Assembly (NCBI GenBank): GCA_947258545.1 | Contig: CAMYJI010000008.1 | Location: 16,326-80,325, forward strand | Direction of reading: 5' to 3' | From: an uncultured Ectothiorhodospiraceae bacterium | GTDB taxonomy: Bacteria; Pseudomonadota; Gammaproteobacteria; UBA9214 | Length of the DNA: 64,000 nt | Shown: positions 20,555 through 32,067 of the stretch, in pieces | Position numbering within the stretch: position 1 is the first letter of the stretch | How the letters are laid out: each line of letters opens with the position of its first letter | Notes under the pieces: generated by a model | The model's input: only the letters and a program-made list of their open reading frames with translations | Database searches by the model: none | Told to the model about the DNA's origin: nothing | Position numbers and translations under genes: made by a program

Positions 20555-21640
20555 ATGAATAGTAAAATAGCAATACTGTCTGGTGACGGGATTGGTCCCG
20601 AGATCGTCGCCGAGGCGGAAAAGGTCCTGCATTGCCTGAAGCAGGAATTCGGACTGTCCGCGGAATTCGAGCATGCGCCCGTCGGCGGTGCCGGTTATGA
20701 GGCGGCTGGACATCCCTTGCCCGAGCCGACCCTGGCGCTGGCACGTCAGGCCGACGCCATCCTGCTGGGGTCGGTCGGTGGTCCGCAGTGGGAACAGCTG
20801 GAGCGCGGCCTGCGCCCGGAACAGGGCCTGCTGGGATTGCGCGCCGGGCTGGAACTGTTTTCCAATCTGCGCCCCGCCATTCTCTACCCGCAACTGGCCG
20901 ATGCCTCGACGCTGAAACCCGAGGTCGTCAGCGGACTGGATATCATGATCGTGCGTGAGTTGACTGGCGGTATCTATTTCGGCGAACCGCGCGGCATCCG
21001 GTACCGGGACGACGGCCAGCGCGAGGGTTTCAATACGCTGGTCTACAGTGAATCGGAGATCGAACGAATCGGGCGATCCGCGTTCGAGATCGCACGCAAG
21101 CGCTCACGCAGGCTGTGCTCAGTGGACAAGGCAAATGTGCTCGAATGCAGCGAGCTGTGGCGCGAGATCATCAGCGGTCTGGGCAAGGACGAATTCAGTG
21201 ACGTTGAACTCTGCCACATGTACGTGGACAACGCTGCCATGCAGCTGGTACGTGAACCCAAGCAGTTCGATGTTATGGTCACGACCAACATGTTCGGTGA
21301 TATTCTATCCGATGCGGCGGCCATGCTGACGGGCTCCATTGGCATGCTGCCGTCGGCATCGCTGGACAGCCGTGGCAAGGGGATGTACGAGCCGATACAC
21401 GGCTCGGCACCGGACATCGCGGGCCAGGGTGTAGCCAATCCGCTGGCCACCATCCTCTCGGTGGGCATGATGCTGCGTTACAGTCTGGATCAACCGGAAC
21501 TGGCCGGACGGATTGAAGACGCGGTGGGCAAGGTGCTCGACAGTGGACTGCGGACCCCGGATATTGCCTCGCCCGGCATACAGGTTGTCGGCACCGCAGA
21601 GATGGGTGATGCCGTCGTGGCCGCACTACGTGCCGTCTGA
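20555..21640 (+). CDS. leuB: 3-isopropylmalate dehydrogenase
   Basis: NAD-dependent third step of leucine synthesis. The 361-aa length is typical. It starts with the family's [16 protein letters not shown] and has [14 protein letters not shown], the catalytic Lys in [15 protein letters not shown] and the metal-binding Asp residues in [23 protein letters not shown]. It follows leuD by 28 bases in a leuC-leuD-leuB operon. Confidence 0.98.
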   Translation: MNSKIAILSGDGIGPEIVAEAEKVLHCLKQEFGLSAEFEHAPVGGAGYEAAGHPLPEPTLALARQADAILLGSVGGPQWEQLERGLRPEQGLLGLRAGLELFSNLRPAILYPQLADASTLKPEVVSGLDIMIVRELTGGIYFGEPRGIRYRDDGQREGFNTLVYSESEIERIGRSAFEIARKRSRRLCSVDKANVLECSELWREIISGLGKDEFSDVELCHMYVDNAAMQLVREPKQFDVMVTTNMFGDILSDAAAMLTGSIGMLPSASLDSRGKGMYEPIHGSAPDIAGQGVANPLATILSVGMMLRYSLDQPELAGRIEDAVGKVLDSGLRTPDIASPGIQVVGTAEMGDAVVAALRAV

Positions 21641-21698
21641 CAAGCGTTTTTTTAATCCGCCTGGTGATACCAGGCCATGCAACAGGTAGTGGAGAGAA

Positions 21699-22721
<1,023 letters not shown>

Positions 22722-22829
22722 AATTTCGGTTATAGTTTGCGGGCTTGGAGCGCCTTCACGGCCGATGTTTCAGTGCTGATGGACACGGGCGCGCACGTTC
22801 AAGGGAAGAACCAAACTAGGGGGACGAAT

Positions 22830-25136
22830 ATGTTCTGGAGATCGGCGCTAACGGTAACCTTGCTGTTTATTGTTACATCCTCGAAGGTCCTAGCTCTTGG
22901 CCTGGGCAGCATCGAGATCAATTCGGTGTTGAACAATCCCCTGCAGGCCGTAGTCGAGTTGACATCTGCAACCGATGACGAGCTCGATGAACTCAAGGTC
23001 AGCATCGCGTCCAGCGAGGCCTTTGCCCGTGTAGGTATCAACAAAACGCGGATTCTGAACGACTTCAAATTCAGTGTTGAACGTACTCCGGCGGGCAAGC
23101 CGGTCATACGCATATCCACCACGGAACCCGTGCGCGAGGCGTTTCTCGAGTTCCTGCTGGAGGTGGCCTGGAGCAGGGGGCGGCTGGTCAGACAATACAC
23201 AGTGCTGGTCGATCCGCCGTATACCATGCCGGCTACCCCGGTCGCACCACGACCGCCGGTGACTCCGGCAGCGCCACCGGTCACCGTGCAGCCGGCAACG
23301 CCGCCGGTGAGCGTGCAGCCGGCAGCGCCGGCACCGACGCCGCCTCGCCAGGTACGTCCCGCGCCGTCACCGCCACCGCCACCGGTAGCAAGCGCACCGG
23401 TGCAGGCAACGACGACAGACCCTTACGGTCCGGTCAGACGCAGTGAGACCTTGTGGGATATCGCGAAAAAGCTGCGGTCGGGCAGCGATATCAGCATGCA
23501 GCAAATGATGCTGGCCCTGCAGCGCGCAAATCCAGAGGCGTTTATCAATAACAACATCAACTATCTCAGGGCCGGTGCCGTACTCCGGGTACCGGACCGG
23601 GACGAGGTGCTTTCCCTGAGCCGGTCTGATGCCGTGCTCGAGGCCCGGCGCCAGACTGCGGAATGGCGTGCCGCCCGTACCGTGAAGACGGCACCGGTTC
23701 AGGAGGCCGTGGCGGAAGCGGCAGCTGAGACGGCTCCCGAGATGGGCACCGAGACCCGTCTGCAACTGGTGGCTCCCGAGGGTGATGCCATCGTTGGGGC
23801 GGCGGGCACTGGCTCAGCGGAAGCGGAGGTACAACAGCCTGCGGAAGATGCGCCGGCAAGCAGCGACCTCAAGCAGCAGCTGGCACTGGCAACCGATGAG
23901 TCGGAGGCCGCTCGCGCCCAGAGCGAGGAACTGCAATCCCGTGTCGGCAAACTTGAAGAACAGGTCGAGGCGATGAAGCGGCTGCTGGAGCTGAAAGACG
24001 CGCAACTCGCCAGCATGCAGAATCGTGTGGGACTGGAGGGCGAAGCGACAACAGATACGGTAGCTGATGCTGGGGCCGAGCCGCTGGCAGCAACCGATGT
24101 GTTGCCCGCAATAGCGGAGCAGGAATCACCTGCCACCCCGGACGCTGAAATGACGCAAGCCGACGAAGAGCTTGTTATTGATGAAGTGGTTGAAGACGTC
24201 AGCAGCGAGGGAGAGCCAGCGGGACTGGTGGCCCGCCTGCTGGACAACCCGGTGCTGACGGCCCTGGGCGTACTTGCCGCCATGGTACTGGGTGGATTTC
24301 TCTGGGCTACCACGCGGCAACGCAAGAACGACGACATATTCAGTGAAGAACCCACCATGGAAAGCCAGCTGGCGGGCTCACAGGTTGCGCAAAGACAGGA
24401 ACCGGTGATCCCGGCCGTTCCGGTCTACGAGGAAGAGACCGAAACTCCAACTCCACCCGTAGCAGACGACACTATGGGCGCAATACAGGATACGGAGAGT
24501 GGTGACCCGCTGACGGAAGCGGACGTTTACATTGCCTATGGCCGGTTTGAGCAGGCTGAGGATGTTGTCAAGGGAGCCCTGCGGGACAATCCCCAGGACA
24601 TGGAACTCATGGTGAAACTGCTGGAGATCTACCGGGTATCCGGTAACACGGAAGCCTTCAACAGTCTCGCGGAAAATTTCCGTGAAATGGCTGGTGAAGA
24701 CAGCCCGATCTGGAAGAAGGTAGCTGTCATGGGTTATGAGCTCTCTCCTGACAGCGATCTCTACAGTAGTAACGGGGGCAGCGCAGTAACCCAGGACAGC
24801 GATATTGATTTGTCCGACATGGAGGAACTGCCGCCGGAAGCCGATCTGGCCGGAGAGCTGGAGGGCATGGAAGACAGCGTCGAACCCGACGAGTCGGCCG
24901 ATAACTCCATCGAGTTCACGCTGGATGACACAGGGGTTTCGGATGAAGAGGATGCCACCGAGGGCCTGCTCGACAAATCCGATGAAGCCGGCACCAAGCT
25001 CGATCTTGCCCGTGCCTACATTGACATGAGTGACCCCGAGAGTGCCCGCAGCATCCTGGAAGAGGTGCTTGAGGAGGGCAATGAGCAGCAAAAGACCGAA
25101 GCAGAGGAACTGTTCAACAAACTTACCGAGGTCTGA
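22830..25136 (+). CDS. fimV: FimV-type pilus assembly/polarity hub protein
   Basis: 768 aa from ATG 22830, just after GGGGGACG; the open frame reaches further upstream but lacks a signal there. In order: signal peptide (about 1-23), the FimV N-terminal domain (LGLGSIEINSVLNNPLQA), a Pro/Val-rich linker (130-190), a LysM-like peptidoglycan-binding domain (about 198-260), a coiled coil (347-400), one membrane helix (475-494), a long acidic cytoplasmic part, and the C-terminal TPR-like FimV domain ending in EELFNKLTEV. In Pseudomonas FimV links peptidoglycan to polar type IV pilus machinery and cAMP signalling. Its place between asd and truA is conserved. Confidence 0.95.
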   Translation: MFWRSALTVTLLFIVTSSKVLALGLGSIEINSVLNNPLQAVVELTSATDDELDELKVSIASSEAFARVGINKTRILNDFKFSVERTPAGKPVIRISTTEPVREAFLEFLLEVAWSRGRLVRQYTVLVDPPYTMPATPVAPRPPVTPAAPPVTVQPATPPVSVQPAAPAPTPPRQVRPAPSPPPPPVASAPVQATTTDPYGPVRRSETLWDIAKKLRSGSDISMQQMMLALQRANPEAFINNNINYLRAGAVLRVPDRDEVLSLSRSDAVLEARRQTAEWRAARTVKTAPVQEAVAEAAAETAPEMGTETRLQLVAPEGDAIVGAAGTGSAEAEVQQPAEDAPASSDLKQQLALATDESEAARAQSEELQSRVGKLEEQVEAMKRLLELKDAQLASMQNRVGLEGEATTDTVADAGAEPLAATDVLPAIAEQESPATPDAEMTQADEELVIDEVVEDVSSEGEPAGLVARLLDNPVLTALGVLAAMVLGGFLWATTRQRKNDDIFSEEPTMESQLAGSQVAQRQEPVIPAVPVYEEETETPTPPVADDTMGAIQDTESGDPLTEADVYIAYGRFEQAEDVVKGALRDNPQDMELMVKLLEIYRVSGNTEAFNSLAENFREMAGEDSPIWKKVAVMGYELSPDSDLYSSNGGSAVTQDSDIDLSDMEELPPEADLAGELEGMEDSVEPDESADNSIEFTLDDTGVSDEEDATEGLLDKSDEAGTKLDLARAYIDMSDPESARSILEEVLEEGNEQQKTEAEELFNKLTEV

Positions 25137-25171
25137 CCCGGTTGATGGCGTCGGCCACGGGCCTGTCCGGG

Positions 25172-25861
25172 ATGAATAATTACCGTCTGCATCCGCTTGT
25201 CCGCATCGTGGTCCTGCTGGTCTTCATCGCCGGCATGGCGCTGGCACATCCCCTATTGCTGATTGGCGCGTCATTTGGCCTGTTGCTGGCCTACACCCTG
25301 GCGGGATTTCCGGCACTGGGCGGACTGCTGCGGATGGTCATACGCCTGCGCTGGTTGCTGGTCGCCATCCTGGTTGTATACGGGTGGTGGACACCTGGAG
25401 AACTGTTGTGGCCTGAGCTGGACAAGTTTTCACCAACACGGCAGGGACTCGGTTACGGACTGGTTCGCATTGTCGCGCTGGTCTGCATCGTGAGCGCGGT
25501 GCATTATCTGCTCCAGGTGACGGAACGCGGTCAGTTGGTATCTGCACTCATGCAGCTTAGTACCCCGTTCCTGGGGCCGCTGGCACGCGAGCGGTTCGCT
25601 GTCCGCGTACTGCTTACCCTGGAAGCTGTGGTACCCGTACAGGCCATGTTGAGTGACGCCCTGCAGCAAAAAACGGAGCAGGCACGCGGCCTGTCGCGCC
25701 TGGTCTTCCATGCAAATGCCGTCTATTCCAGTGTGCTGGCACAGGCAGACAAGTCCGCCAGTGCGGTGATCGATGTCGCCGAGCCCGAAGCACCTGCCGC
25801 GTTTGAATGGCTGATCCCGCTCCTGCTGGCCGCACTGATCGGCTTTCTGGCCGGTCTGTAA
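25172..25861 (+). CDS. Membrane protein resembling EcfT/CbiQ
   Basis: 229 aa from ATG 25172 (MNNYRLHPLVRIVVLLVFIAG); ATG 25145 and TTG 25142 are possible alternatives. About five membrane helices are seen. The stretch LSTPFLGPLARERFAVRVLLTLEAVVPVQAM resembles the coupling region of energy-coupling factor T components, but no EcfA ATPase or substrate-binding subunit is adjacent. It sits 35 bases after fimV. I consider the EcfT kinship likely at family level and the transport role unproven. Confidence 0.65.
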   Translation: MNNYRLHPLVRIVVLLVFIAGMALAHPLLLIGASFGLLLAYTLAGFPALGGLLRMVIRLRWLLVAILVVYGWWTPGELLWPELDKFSPTRQGLGYGLVRIVALVCIVSAVHYLLQVTERGQLVSALMQLSTPFLGPLARERFAVRVLLTLEAVVPVQAMLSDALQQKTEQARGLSRLVFHANAVYSSVLAQADKSASAVIDVAEPEAPAAFEWLIPLLLAALIGFLAGL

Positions 25862-25921
25862 ATCCATCGACTTCCCCCGGGCTGTTTCGATGACCAAGCG
25901 ATACTGGCACTTGCGGTCGGC

Positions 25922-26704
25922 ATGCGTATAGTCCTGGGTGTTGAATACGACGGCACGGATTTCTGTGGCTGGCAGCGCCAGCAATCAGGCCGGACCGTGC
26001 AGGGTTGCCTGGAAGACGCACTGGCAAAGGTTGCCGACCATGAATTGAAGACGGTGTGCGCGGGGCGTACCGATACCGGCGTTCATGCGACCGGCCAGGT
26101 TGTGCATATTGACAGTCATGCGCAGCGCGATGCCAAGGCATGGATACGCGGCACAAATGCTCAACTCCCGGCGGATATCCGGGTCCAGTGGGCGACACCT
26201 GTCGATGCGGAGTTCCATGCACGATTCTCGGCCCGCAGGCGCCATTACCGTTACGCGATTATCAACGCGCGTTGTCGTTCGGCCGTACTCAGGGACAGGA
26301 CCTGCTGGGAATATATCCCGCTCGATGCGGCCACCATGGCGGAGGGTGCGCGCCACCTCCTCGGCGAGCATGACTTTAGCTCGTTTCGTGCCGCGGCCTG
26401 CCAGGCCAAACACCCGGTGCGGACACTCTATCAACTGGAGGTGGTCCGCCAGGGAGACTTCCTCTACATCGATGTGGTGGCAAATGCCTTCCTGCATCAT
26501 ATGGTGCGCTGTATCGCCGGGGTGCTGATCCGTGTCGGACGTGGCGAGGCAGGGCCCGGGTGGGTCGCAGAGGTGCTGGCCGCAAGGGACCGGACGCTCA
26601 GCGGTGTGACCGCACCGGCGGCAGGGCTGTACCTGGTTGGGGTCCGCTACCCCGAGCGGTTCGGACTAGCGGCGGGTGGCTGGCTGCCGGACTTCGGCCG
26701 CTAG
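25922..26704 (+). CDS. truA: tRNA pseudouridine(38-40) synthase
   Basis: Forms pseudouridine at positions 38-40 in the tRNA anticodon arm. The 260-aa product begins MRIVLGVEYDGTDFCGWQRQ. The catalytic Asp is in AGRTDTGVHATGQV near residue 51, and FLHHMVRCIAG is the conserved later block. The TAG stop at 26702-26704 is formed with the first base of a MITE-like element. The truA-trpF order is common in gammaproteobacteria. Confidence 0.97.
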   Translation: MRIVLGVEYDGTDFCGWQRQQSGRTVQGCLEDALAKVADHELKTVCAGRTDTGVHATGQVVHIDSHAQRDAKAWIRGTNAQLPADIRVQWATPVDAEFHARFSARRRHYRYAIINARCRSAVLRDRTCWEYIPLDAATMAEGARHLLGEHDFSSFRAAACQAKHPVRTLYQLEVVRQGDFLYIDVVANAFLHHMVRCIAGVLIRVGRGEAGPGWVAEVLAARDRTLSGVTAPAAGLYLVGVRYPERFGLAAGGWLPDFGR

Positions 26705-26826
26705 CCCGCATTTCTCACCGGGATAGGCAACACCCACATCACGCTGGCTTGTTCCTGATCAGTACTCCGTTCTCTACATCAATGCTTTATATTGATTTAG
26801 CGCCGCCTGGTGAGAAATGCGGGCTG
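26702..26826 (-). mobile_element. MITE-like element, copy C (short form, reverse orientation)
   Basis: A 125-bp element, essentially terminal repeats plus a 90-bp core. The left end reads AGCCCGCATTTCTCACCGGG and the right end is its near-complement CCTGGTGAGAAATGCGGGCT. Its reverse complement aligns with copies A and B up to TTGCCTATCCCGG, where it goes straight to the terminal repeat; this defines the basic unit. The right-hand TA has become TG. Removing it would give truA a TAA stop. Confidence 0.87.
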
Positions 26827-26900
26827 AACCCCTCAATCCCGCAGGTTTCTGATACGCTTGAACGCAGGCAGCCGCCGTGATGATGCTTTAATATGGCCCG

Positions 26901-27539
26901 ATGATGCGTACCCGCGTTAAAATCTGCGGTATCACCCGTGTAGAGGATGCCCACAGCGCTGTTGACAGCGGTACCGATGCCATCGGCCTGGTGTTCCACC
27001 CGGACAGCCCGCGCTTTGTGGCGCTCGACCAGGCGCGTGGTATAGCGGCTGAAGTTGCGCCCTTCGTCAGCGTTGTCGGCCTGTTTGTCAATGCGGCACC
27101 AGCCAGCATCCAGGAGGTGCTCGATACCGTACCGCTGGCTTTGCTACAGTTTCACGGTCAGGAATCGAACGCCGAGTGCAGGCGTTTTGGCCTGCCGTTC
27201 ATCAAGTCGGTGGCGATGAAACCCGGGGTCGAACTGCACGGGCAGGTGGATGCCTATCCGGATGCCGCCGGTCTGCTGCTCGACGCCTGGCAACCGCAGG
27301 TGCACGGCGGGGGCGGCGAACCCTTTGACTGGGGCCTGGTCCCGGAGCGCTTCCCGCTGCCGCTAATCCTGGCCGGCGGCCTGGCACCGGGAAACGTGGC
27401 GACGGCCATCCGCCGGGTCCGGCCTTATGCCGTCGATGTCAGCAGTGGCGTGGAAAGCAGCAAGGGCATCAAATCGGCTGACAAGATATCCGCTTTCATG
27501 AAAGGAGTGACCGGTTGTGGAACAGAGACAAGCTGCTGA
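26901..27539 (+). CDS. trpF: Phosphoribosylanthranilate isomerase
   Basis: Third enzyme of the tryptophan branch, a TIM barrel. The 212-aa product begins [20 protein letters not shown]; either of two adjacent ATGs could be used. KICGIT carries the catalytic Cys, LQFHGQES is the middle block, and the phosphate-binding end reads [15 protein letters not shown]. It overlaps the start of trpB by 23 bases, which indicates translational coupling. Confidence 0.96.
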   Translation: MMRTRVKICGITRVEDAHSAVDSGTDAIGLVFHPDSPRFVALDQARGIAAEVAPFVSVVGLFVNAAPASIQEVLDTVPLALLQFHGQESNAECRRFGLPFIKSVAMKPGVELHGQVDAYPDAAGLLLDAWQPQVHGGGGEPFDWGLVPERFPLPLILAGGLAPGNVATAIRRVRPYAVDVSSGVESSKGIKSADKISAFMKGVTGCGTETSC

Positions 27540-28746
27540 AACCGCTGCGCTGAGCGATGCGCTGCCCGATGAACGGGGGCATTTCGGGCCTTATGGTGGC
27601 TGCTTTGTTGCAGAAACCCTCATGCGTCCGCTGGATGAGCTGAATACCGCCTACAAACGCTATTTGAAAGACCCGGAGTTCCTGGAGGAATTCGACTCGG
27701 ACCTCCGGCACTATGTCGGGCGGCCGTCGCCACTGTATTATGCCGAGCGGCTCAGTGATGAAATCGGTGGTGCACGCATCTACCTGAAGCGCGAAGACCT
27801 CAACCATACCGGCGCGCACAAGATCAATAACACGGTCGGTCAGGCGTTGCTGGCAAAACGCATGGGTAAGCAGCGTGTCATCGCCGAGACCGGTGCCGGC
27901 CAACATGGCGTTGCCACCGCCACGGTGGCCGCCCGTTTTGGCATGGAATGCGTGGTCTACATGGGTGCGGAGGACATCCGGCGCCAGGCCATCAATGTCT
28001 ACCGGATGCGCCTGCTGGGCGCCGAGGTGGTGTGCGTGGAGTCCGGCTCCAGGACACTTAAAGACGCACTCAACGAGGCCATGCGCGACTGGGTGACCAA
28101 TGTCGACAACACCTTTTACATTATCGGCACGGTTGCCGGGCCGCATCCCTACCCGGTGATGGTGCGCGATTTCCAGGCGGTCATCGGCCGGGAAGCGCGC
28201 GCCCAGGTACTGGAACAGACCGGCCGCCTGCCGGATGCGCTGGTTGCCTGCGTCGGTGGCGGTTCCAATGCCATCGGCCTGTTTTACCCGTTTCTCGAGG
28301 ACAATGAGGTGGCGATCTACGGTATCGAGGCCGGTGGTGACGGGCTGGAAACAGGCCGCCATGCCGCACCGCTGTGCGCCGGCAAGCCCGGGGTGCTGCA
28401 TGGAAATCGCACCTACCTGATGGAGGACCAGGACGGTCAGATCATCGAGACCCATTCGATCTCGGCCGGACTGGATTACCCGGGTGTGGGCCCGGAACAT
28501 GCCTGGCTGAAGGACAGCGGACGGGCCCGCTATGACGTGGTCACCGACAGCGAGGCCCTGGCCGCATTTCATCGGCTGACACGCACGGAGGGCATCATCC
28601 CGGCACTGGAGTCCAGCCATGCACTGGCCTATACCGCCAGGCTGGCGGCCGACATGGACAGGGACAGTATCATCGTGGTGAACCTGTCAGGTCGAGGTGA
28701 CAAGGACATTCACACCGTGGCCGACCTCGAAGGCATCAAGGTATGA
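27517..28746 (+). CDS. trpB: Tryptophan synthase, beta chain
   Basis: PLP enzyme joining indole and serine. The 409-aa product starts at GTG 27517, just after an AAGGAG ribosome-binding site that lies inside trpF. The PLP lysine is in [15 protein letters not shown] near residue 100, with [14 protein letters not shown] and the phosphate loop [10 protein letters not shown] further on. It overlaps trpA by 4 bases. In Pseudomonas trpBA lie elsewhere, so this joined trpF-trpB-trpA arrangement helps place the organism outside that genus. Confidence 0.98.
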   Translation: MEQRQAAETAALSDALPDERGHFGPYGGCFVAETLMRPLDELNTAYKRYLKDPEFLEEFDSDLRHYVGRPSPLYYAERLSDEIGGARIYLKREDLNHTGAHKINNTVGQALLAKRMGKQRVIAETGAGQHGVATATVAARFGMECVVYMGAEDIRRQAINVYRMRLLGAEVVCVESGSRTLKDALNEAMRDWVTNVDNTFYIIGTVAGPHPYPVMVRDFQAVIGREARAQVLEQTGRLPDALVACVGGGSNAIGLFYPFLEDNEVAIYGIEAGGDGLETGRHAAPLCAGKPGVLHGNRTYLMEDQDGQIIETHSISAGLDYPGVGPEHAWLKDSGRARYDVVTDSEALAAFHRLTRTEGIIPALESSHALAYTARLAADMDRDSIIVVNLSGRGDKDIHTVADLEGIKV

Positions 28747-29558
28747 GCCGTATACAAACGCGTTTCAAGGAACTGCGCGAGAACCAGCGCAAGGCATTGA
28801 TCCCGTATGTGACAGCCGGTGACCCGCAACCGGATGTGACCGTGCCGCTGTTGCATGCACTGGTGGCGGCCGGCGCCGACCTGATCGAGATCGGTGTACC
28901 GTTCTCCGACCCCATGGCGGACGGCCCGGTGATTCAGGCCGCCTGTGAGCGTGCCCTGGTCCACCATGTCAGTCTGCATGACGTACTCGACATGGTGCGC
29001 GAATTCCGCTGCACCGATACCACCACCCCGTTGATCCTGATGGGCTACCTCAATCCCATCGAGGTATGGGGTTACGAGGGGTTTGCCAGGGGTGCGGCCG
29101 AGGCGGGTGTGGACGGCGTGCTGACCGTGGATATGCCGCCGGAGGAGGCCGCAGAGCTGACGCATGCCTTGCGTGCCCGGTCACTGGATGCGATTTTCCT
29201 GCTGGCGCCCACCAGCAGCGAGGAACGCATGCGCACGGTCAGCCAGTCGGCGAGCGGTTTTATCTACTATGTGTCATTCAAGGGCGTGACGGGCGCCAAC
29301 CGGCTGGATGTGGATGCGGTCGCGGGCAAGCTGGGCGAGATTCGCGGCTTCACCGATCTGCCGCTGGGTGTGGGCTTTGGGATCCGCGACCCTGAATCCG
29401 CCGCCCGGGTCGCCCGGGTGGCTGACGCCGTCGTGGTCGGCAGTGCACTGGTTGGCAAGGTGGCCGGACTGGTCGACCAGCCAGAGGCGATTCCCGCCGA
29501 ACTGGCGGCCACCGTTGCGGCGATGCGCACCGCCATCGATACGCAGGCGGCGACATGA
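28743..29558 (+). CDS. trpA: Tryptophan synthase, alpha chain
   Basis: Cleaves indole-3-glycerol phosphate and passes indole to TrpB. The 271-aa product starts in the ATGA overlap with trpB. It has the catalytic Glu in [19 protein letters not shown] (about residue 50) and Asp in [20 protein letters not shown] is the phosphate-binding loop. It is followed by accD after 40 bases. Confidence 0.97.
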   Translation: MSRIQTRFKELRENQRKALIPYVTAGDPQPDVTVPLLHALVAAGADLIEIGVPFSDPMADGPVIQAACERALVHHVSLHDVLDMVREFRCTDTTTPLILMGYLNPIEVWGYEGFARGAAEAGVDGVLTVDMPPEEAAELTHALRARSLDAIFLLAPTSSEERMRTVSQSASGFIYYVSFKGVTGANRLDVDAVAGKLGEIRGFTDLPLGVGFGIRDPESAARVARVADAVVVGSALVGKVAGLVDQPEAIPAELAATVAAMRTAIDTQAAT

Positions 29559-29598
29559 CGGCAGCCGCAGGCGGCACAAACAAGGTACAATTGACACC

Positions 29599-30465
29599 AT
29601 GAGCTGGTTCAGAAAACTGGTACCCTCCAAGATCCGCACGGTCGGCGGCAGCAAGCGCAACGTGCCCGAGGGCCTGTGGATCAAGTGTCATAGTTGCAGT
29701 GCTGTCCTGTACCGCTCAGAGCTCGACAGGAACTTCGATGTCTGTCCGAAATGCAGTCATCACATACGCATTGGGGCGCGGCGTCGACTGGAACTGTTCC
29801 TGGACGAGGATTCGCAGCAGGAGATCGGGACGAGTCTTGAGCCGGTGGACATACTCAAATTCAAGGACAGCAAGAAGTACCGGGACCGGCTTAACACCGC
29901 GCAGAAGGCGACCGGTGAAAAGGATGCCCTGGTGGTTATGCGCGGCACAGTCAAAGGCGTGCCCCTGGTGGCTGCCGCCTTCGATTTCGGTTTCATGGGC
30001 GGTTCCATGGGTTCCGTTGTCGGTGAGCGCTTTGTGCGCGGCATCAATACCTGTCTTGAAGACAAGATCCCGCTGATCTGTTTTTCCGCAAGTGGCGGGG
30101 CGCGCATGCAGGAGGCCCTGTTTTCACTCATGCAGATGGCGAAGACCAGTGCGGCATTGAAGCGGCTTTCGGCGGCTGGCCAGCCCTACATATCGGTGCT
30201 CACCGACCCGACCATGGGCGGGGTCTCGGCGAGCTTTGCCATGCTGGGTGATATCAATATCGCTGAACCCAGGGCCTTGATCGGGTTTGCCGGGCCGCGC
30301 GTGATCGAGCAGACCGTTCGCGAAACCCTGCCGGAAGGCTTCCAGCGCAGCGAATTCCTGCTCGAGCACGGTGCAATTGACATGATCGTGGACCGTCGGG
30401 AAATGTGCGAGAAGGTCGCTGGACTGCTGGCGATGCTTACCGGCCAGCCCGCTCCGGTGGCCTGA
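29599..30465 (+). CDS. accD: Acetyl-CoA carboxylase carboxyltransferase, beta subunit
   Basis: Transfers CO2 from biotin to acetyl-CoA with AccA, the first committed step of fatty acid synthesis. The product is 288 aa from ATG 29599 ([14 protein letters not shown]); the frame runs open back into trpA but this start matches the family. An N-terminal zinc ribbon (CHSC near residue 32, CPKC near 51) precedes the crotonase-type domain with [20 protein letters not shown] and [13 protein letters not shown]. The accD-folC-dedD-cvpA-purF order is classical in gammaproteobacteria. Confidence 0.98.
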   Translation: MSWFRKLVPSKIRTVGGSKRNVPEGLWIKCHSCSAVLYRSELDRNFDVCPKCSHHIRIGARRRLELFLDEDSQQEIGTSLEPVDILKFKDSKKYRDRLNTAQKATGEKDALVVMRGTVKGVPLVAAAFDFGFMGGSMGSVVGERFVRGINTCLEDKIPLICFSASGGARMQEALFSLMQMAKTSAALKRLSAAGQPYISVLTDPTMGGVSASFAMLGDINIAEPRALIGFAGPRVIEQTVRETLPEGFQRSEFLLEHGAIDMIVDRREMCEKVAGLLAMLTGQPAPVA

Positions 30466-30490
30466 GGCGCCGGCTGCCTCCTGTAGCCTG

Positions 30491-30644
30491 ATTTACTAAT
30501 GAGTGCGTTAGTAAGCAGACATTCGAGCGCACGTCCCCGCCCCCTTTGAAGGGGGCGGGACAGGGTGGGGGTAGTGTAATGAAACTTTTTTACTAAGGCG
30601 AAATAACGCATGCGATGTCTGTTTACTTTGTTTCGCCTTAGTAA
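30491..30644. repeat. Palindromic element between accD and folC
   Basis: About 154 bases with several nested inverted repeats: TTACTAA/TTAGTAA (30493-30499 and 30508-30514), a 9-bp GC hairpin CCCGCCCCC-tttgaa-GGGGGCGGG (30536-30559), and a perfect 14-bp pair TTACTAAGGCGAAA/TTTCGCCTTAGTAA (30590-30603 and 30631-30644). The left part (AGTAAGCAGACAT) also matches the complement of the right part (AGTAAACAGACAT), so the whole block is an imperfect palindrome. It is non-coding, and no T-run follows the GC hairpin. It may be a second MITE-like family. Confidence 0.7.
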
Positions 30645-30747
30645 CGGTTAGCCGATCACCAGTCCGTTGCCATACCTGTCTGTGTCCGGTTATTTGCTGC
30701 AGACGACCGATCCTGACGTGACACCGAGCACCATCCCCCGCTGATTC

Positions 30748-32016
30748 ATGAAACCGCGATTCACGACGCTGCCGGAGTGGCTGCACTGGCAGGAAGGTCT
30801 GCACCCGGAGAAGATCGATCTGGGTCTTGAGCGGGTTGCCAGGGTGGCTGCGCGCATGGGTGTGCTGGATACCCGGAATGCCGTGGTCAGTGTTGCCGGC
30901 ACCAATGGCAAGGGTTCCAGTGTGGCCATGCTCGAGGCCATATACCTTGCGGCCGGTTACCGCGTCGGCAGTTATACCTCTCCACACCTGCAGCACTACA
31001 ACGATCGTGTACGTTTGAATGGCAGCGCGGTGGCTGATGAGACCCTGTGTATGGCTTTTCAGGTGGTCGATGAACGGCGCGGGGGGGACTCTCTGTCATA
31101 CTTCGAGTTCGGTACGCTGGCAGCACTGCACATTTTCAAGCAGGCCCCGCTGGATATTGTCCTGCTTGAAATCGGACTGGGTGGCCGCCTGGATGCCGTC
31201 AACGTGGTCGATCCTGATGTTGCGCTGGTCACCGCTATAGGGATTGATCACGTACAGTGGCTGGGGAACGACCGCGAGGCAGTCGGCCGGGAGAAGGCCG
31301 GGATCTTTCGCACTGGCCGGCCGGCTGTCTGCAGTGATCCGTTTCCACCGTCAGGCCTGGCGCAGGTGGCCGAAGACAAAGGAGCCGAGTGGTACTGCCT
31401 CGATCAGCAATTCAGCTACGTGCTCCACACGGATACATGGCAATGGCGGGGTCCCGGACGCAGTTATCAACGTTTGGCGTTGCCGTCATTGCCCGGGCGT
31501 CACCAGATCGAGAATGCCTGTGGGGTGATCATGGTGCTGGATCTGTTGCAGCAGCGTTTGCCGGTCAGTCAGGCCGCTATCAACACGGGGCTGCGTTCCA
31601 TTAAACTGGCGGCGCGATTCCAGGTCATTCCGGGGCCGGTGGAAATGATCCTGGATGTCGCCCACAATCCCCACGGAGCCAGGCGTCTCGCCGAAGTCCT
31701 CGGCGAACGGCACTGCCGGGGGCAGACCCACTGTGTCATCGGCATGCTTGATGACAAGGATGCCAGAGGCGTTGCGAATGCCCTGTCAGACGCAATCGAT
31801 CACTGGTATCCCGCCGGTCTGGATACCGATCGTGGGCTGAGTTCGGAGGCGCTCTGCAGTCAAATACATGACCTGCTCGATGCCGACAGGCTGCATCCCT
31901 GCACGTCGGTCGGAGAGGCCATCCAGGTGGCCCGCCGCAACGCCCGGGAAGGGGACAGGATTATCGTCTGTGGCTCGTTCTATACCGTGGCGGAAGCCGG
32001 CGCAGGTAAGGTATAG
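30748..32016 (+). CDS. folC: Folylpolyglutamate synthase / dihydrofolate synthase
   Basis: Adds glutamate to dihydropteroate and to folates. The 422-aa product begins MKPRFTTLPEWLHWQEGLHP. The ATP-binding loop is VAGTNGKGSSVAMLE near residue 50, followed by GSYTSPHLQHYNDRV and LEIGLGGRLDAVNVVD; VLDVAHNPHGARR marks the C-terminal Mur-ligase domain. It follows the palindromic element. Confidence 0.97.
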   Translation: MKPRFTTLPEWLHWQEGLHPEKIDLGLERVARVAARMGVLDTRNAVVSVAGTNGKGSSVAMLEAIYLAAGYRVGSYTSPHLQHYNDRVRLNGSAVADETLCMAFQVVDERRGGDSLSYFEFGTLAALHIFKQAPLDIVLLEIGLGGRLDAVNVVDPDVALVTAIGIDHVQWLGNDREAVGREKAGIFRTGRPAVCSDPFPPSGLAQVAEDKGAEWYCLDQQFSYVLHTDTWQWRGPGRSYQRLALPSLPGRHQIENACGVIMVLDLLQQRLPVSQAAINTGLRSIKLAARFQVIPGPVEMILDVAHNPHGARRLAEVLGERHCRGQTHCVIGMLDDKDARGVANALSDAIDHWYPAGLDTDRGLSSEALCSQIHDLLDADRLHPCTSVGEAIQVARRNAREGDRIIVCGSFYTVAEAGAGKV

Positions 32017-32067
32017 TCACGCCCGTATAAGGCCGCCCGGTTTGGCGGTGATTACCGCGAGATCACC

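Noticed and set aside
30536..30559. GC hairpin after accD as an intrinsic terminator
   Set aside because: The stem is strong, but no T-run follows it on either strand; the T5 further on is 25 bases away.
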